A stretch of DNA of 64,000 bases from contig OX442314.1 in assembly GCA_949358305.1 (NCBI GenBank), positions 49,114,581-49,178,580 on the forward strand. The letters are read 5' to 3'. Under the pieces are notes generated by a model. It made no database searches. It was not told where the DNA came from and saw only the letters and a program-made list of their open reading frames with translations. This document shows positions 63,559-64,000 of the stretch, piece by piece (the stretch's first letter is position 1; every line of letters begins with the position of its first letter). This DNA comes from Strigamia acuminata (lineage: Eukaryota; Arthropoda; Chilopoda; Geophilomorpha; Linotaeniidae). Position numbers and translations under genes: made by a program.

Positions 63559-63938
63559 AAATAAAAGAAAATGTGATAACATGGAGCGGAGGCCTTGTAA
63601 AATAAAAAGATTTACTTACGAGAGCTGCTGCACATGTTGAGACGCGAAAATTTGGCTAAGTCCAAACTTCGCAACGAATTGTCGCAGTCACCACTAACAG
63701 ACGAGAAGTTATGACGTAGCGGGCGACCACGTGACAACGAAACCACGCGGTCGACCCCGTAGCGTCATTGCCAGCACGGCGGATCTCGCAAAATACGAGA
63801 CGCGTTCGAGACCCACAATTCTCAGCGTCGATAGGCCCAGTTTCCGACTGTTTTTAACACGACGAGACGTGTTTTTGCTTCTCCCCCAAAGAGAAAGACA
63901 AAGACCTCTCAAACAAAACTTCATTTTCCTAAATTGAA
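63559..63938 (+). other. pol-ORF3 spacer (element 2)
   Basis: Copy of 45322-45701, including the pyrimidine-rich acceptor at 63878-63891. Confidence 0.6.
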
Positions 63939-64000
63939 ATGGCCGATCGACGCAACCCACGATTAGAGCCGAGCGCATCGTCGAGAGACGAGAGCGACGG
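63939..64000 (+). CDS. ORF3 exon 1, partial (element 2)
   Basis: ATG GCC GAT CGA CGC at 63939, identical to element 1 ORF3 exon 1 as far as the window goes; the donor lies beyond the end. Confidence 0.7.
   Translation, partial: MADRRNPRLEPSASSRDESD

Larger units (their letters stand above)
55401..64000 (+). mobile_element. Ty3/gypsy-type element 2, 5' part (continues beyond window end)
   Basis: Same family as element 1, offset 18237 bp, with very few differences noticed (one base in the primer site; one near 62074). Contains 5' LTR, primer site, gag, frameshift site, pol and the first part of ORF3 exon 1. Left flank GGCT (55397-55400) is the expected 4-bp target copy. Same orientation as element 1, opposite to Wdr33. 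Confidence 0.96.

Overview
This is a repeat-rich nuclear window from an arthropod. The host genes that set this are egalitarian (egl), Wdr33, histone H3 and two ionotropic/glutamate receptor-type genes, all with ordinary GT-AG introns where spliced. Egl is an arthropod germline mRNA-transport adaptor, and receptors of this IR type are typical of arthropods. I cannot place the species. About half of the window is mobile or duplicated DNA.

Layout. 1-2754: 5' half of a Ty1/copia retrotransposon on the minus strand (194-bp LTR, tRNA-iMet primer site, open gag-pol frame running off the window). 2755-22208: four copies of a ~5.0-kb tandem unit, almost identical to one another. I could identify the unit's one coding part: it is the terminal exon of egl, and the fourth copy is the real last exon of the gene, whose other four exons lie at 23321-27044 (minus strand). 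Copies 1-3 of the exon carry two 4-bp insertions and are frameshifted. The egl introns hold a ~0.96-kb foldback element, a pogo-type MITE and a 22-bp minisatellite. 27738-28165: decayed mariner-type transposon. 28222-29345: ionotropic receptor core (minus strand). 29806-30810: ~1-kb near-perfect palindrome with a tRNA-like sequence in each arm. 33012-33422: solitary intronless H3 gene. 33979-35376: 465-residue protein of unknown function. 36866-51799: remains of a second receptor gene (plus strand), split by a 12.9-kb Ty3/gypsy element in an intron and by an hAT-type MITE inside a coding exon. 52675-52822: zinc-finger relic. 52981-54978: Wdr33 (minus). 55401-end: a second near-identical copy of the same Ty3/gypsy element, inserted about 420 bp upstream of the Wdr33 start codon.

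The two items most likely to be new are (a) the tandem amplification of the dynein-light-chain-binding terminal exon of egl, with signs of gene conversion and paired hairpins sharing one loop, and (b) the Ty3/gypsy family itself. That family has a gag-pol junction with a canonical A AAA AAC slip site, a tRNA-Pro-like primer site, and a 967-residue third protein encoded by two exons whose splice sites join exactly in frame, in the position where retroviruses carry env but without env features.
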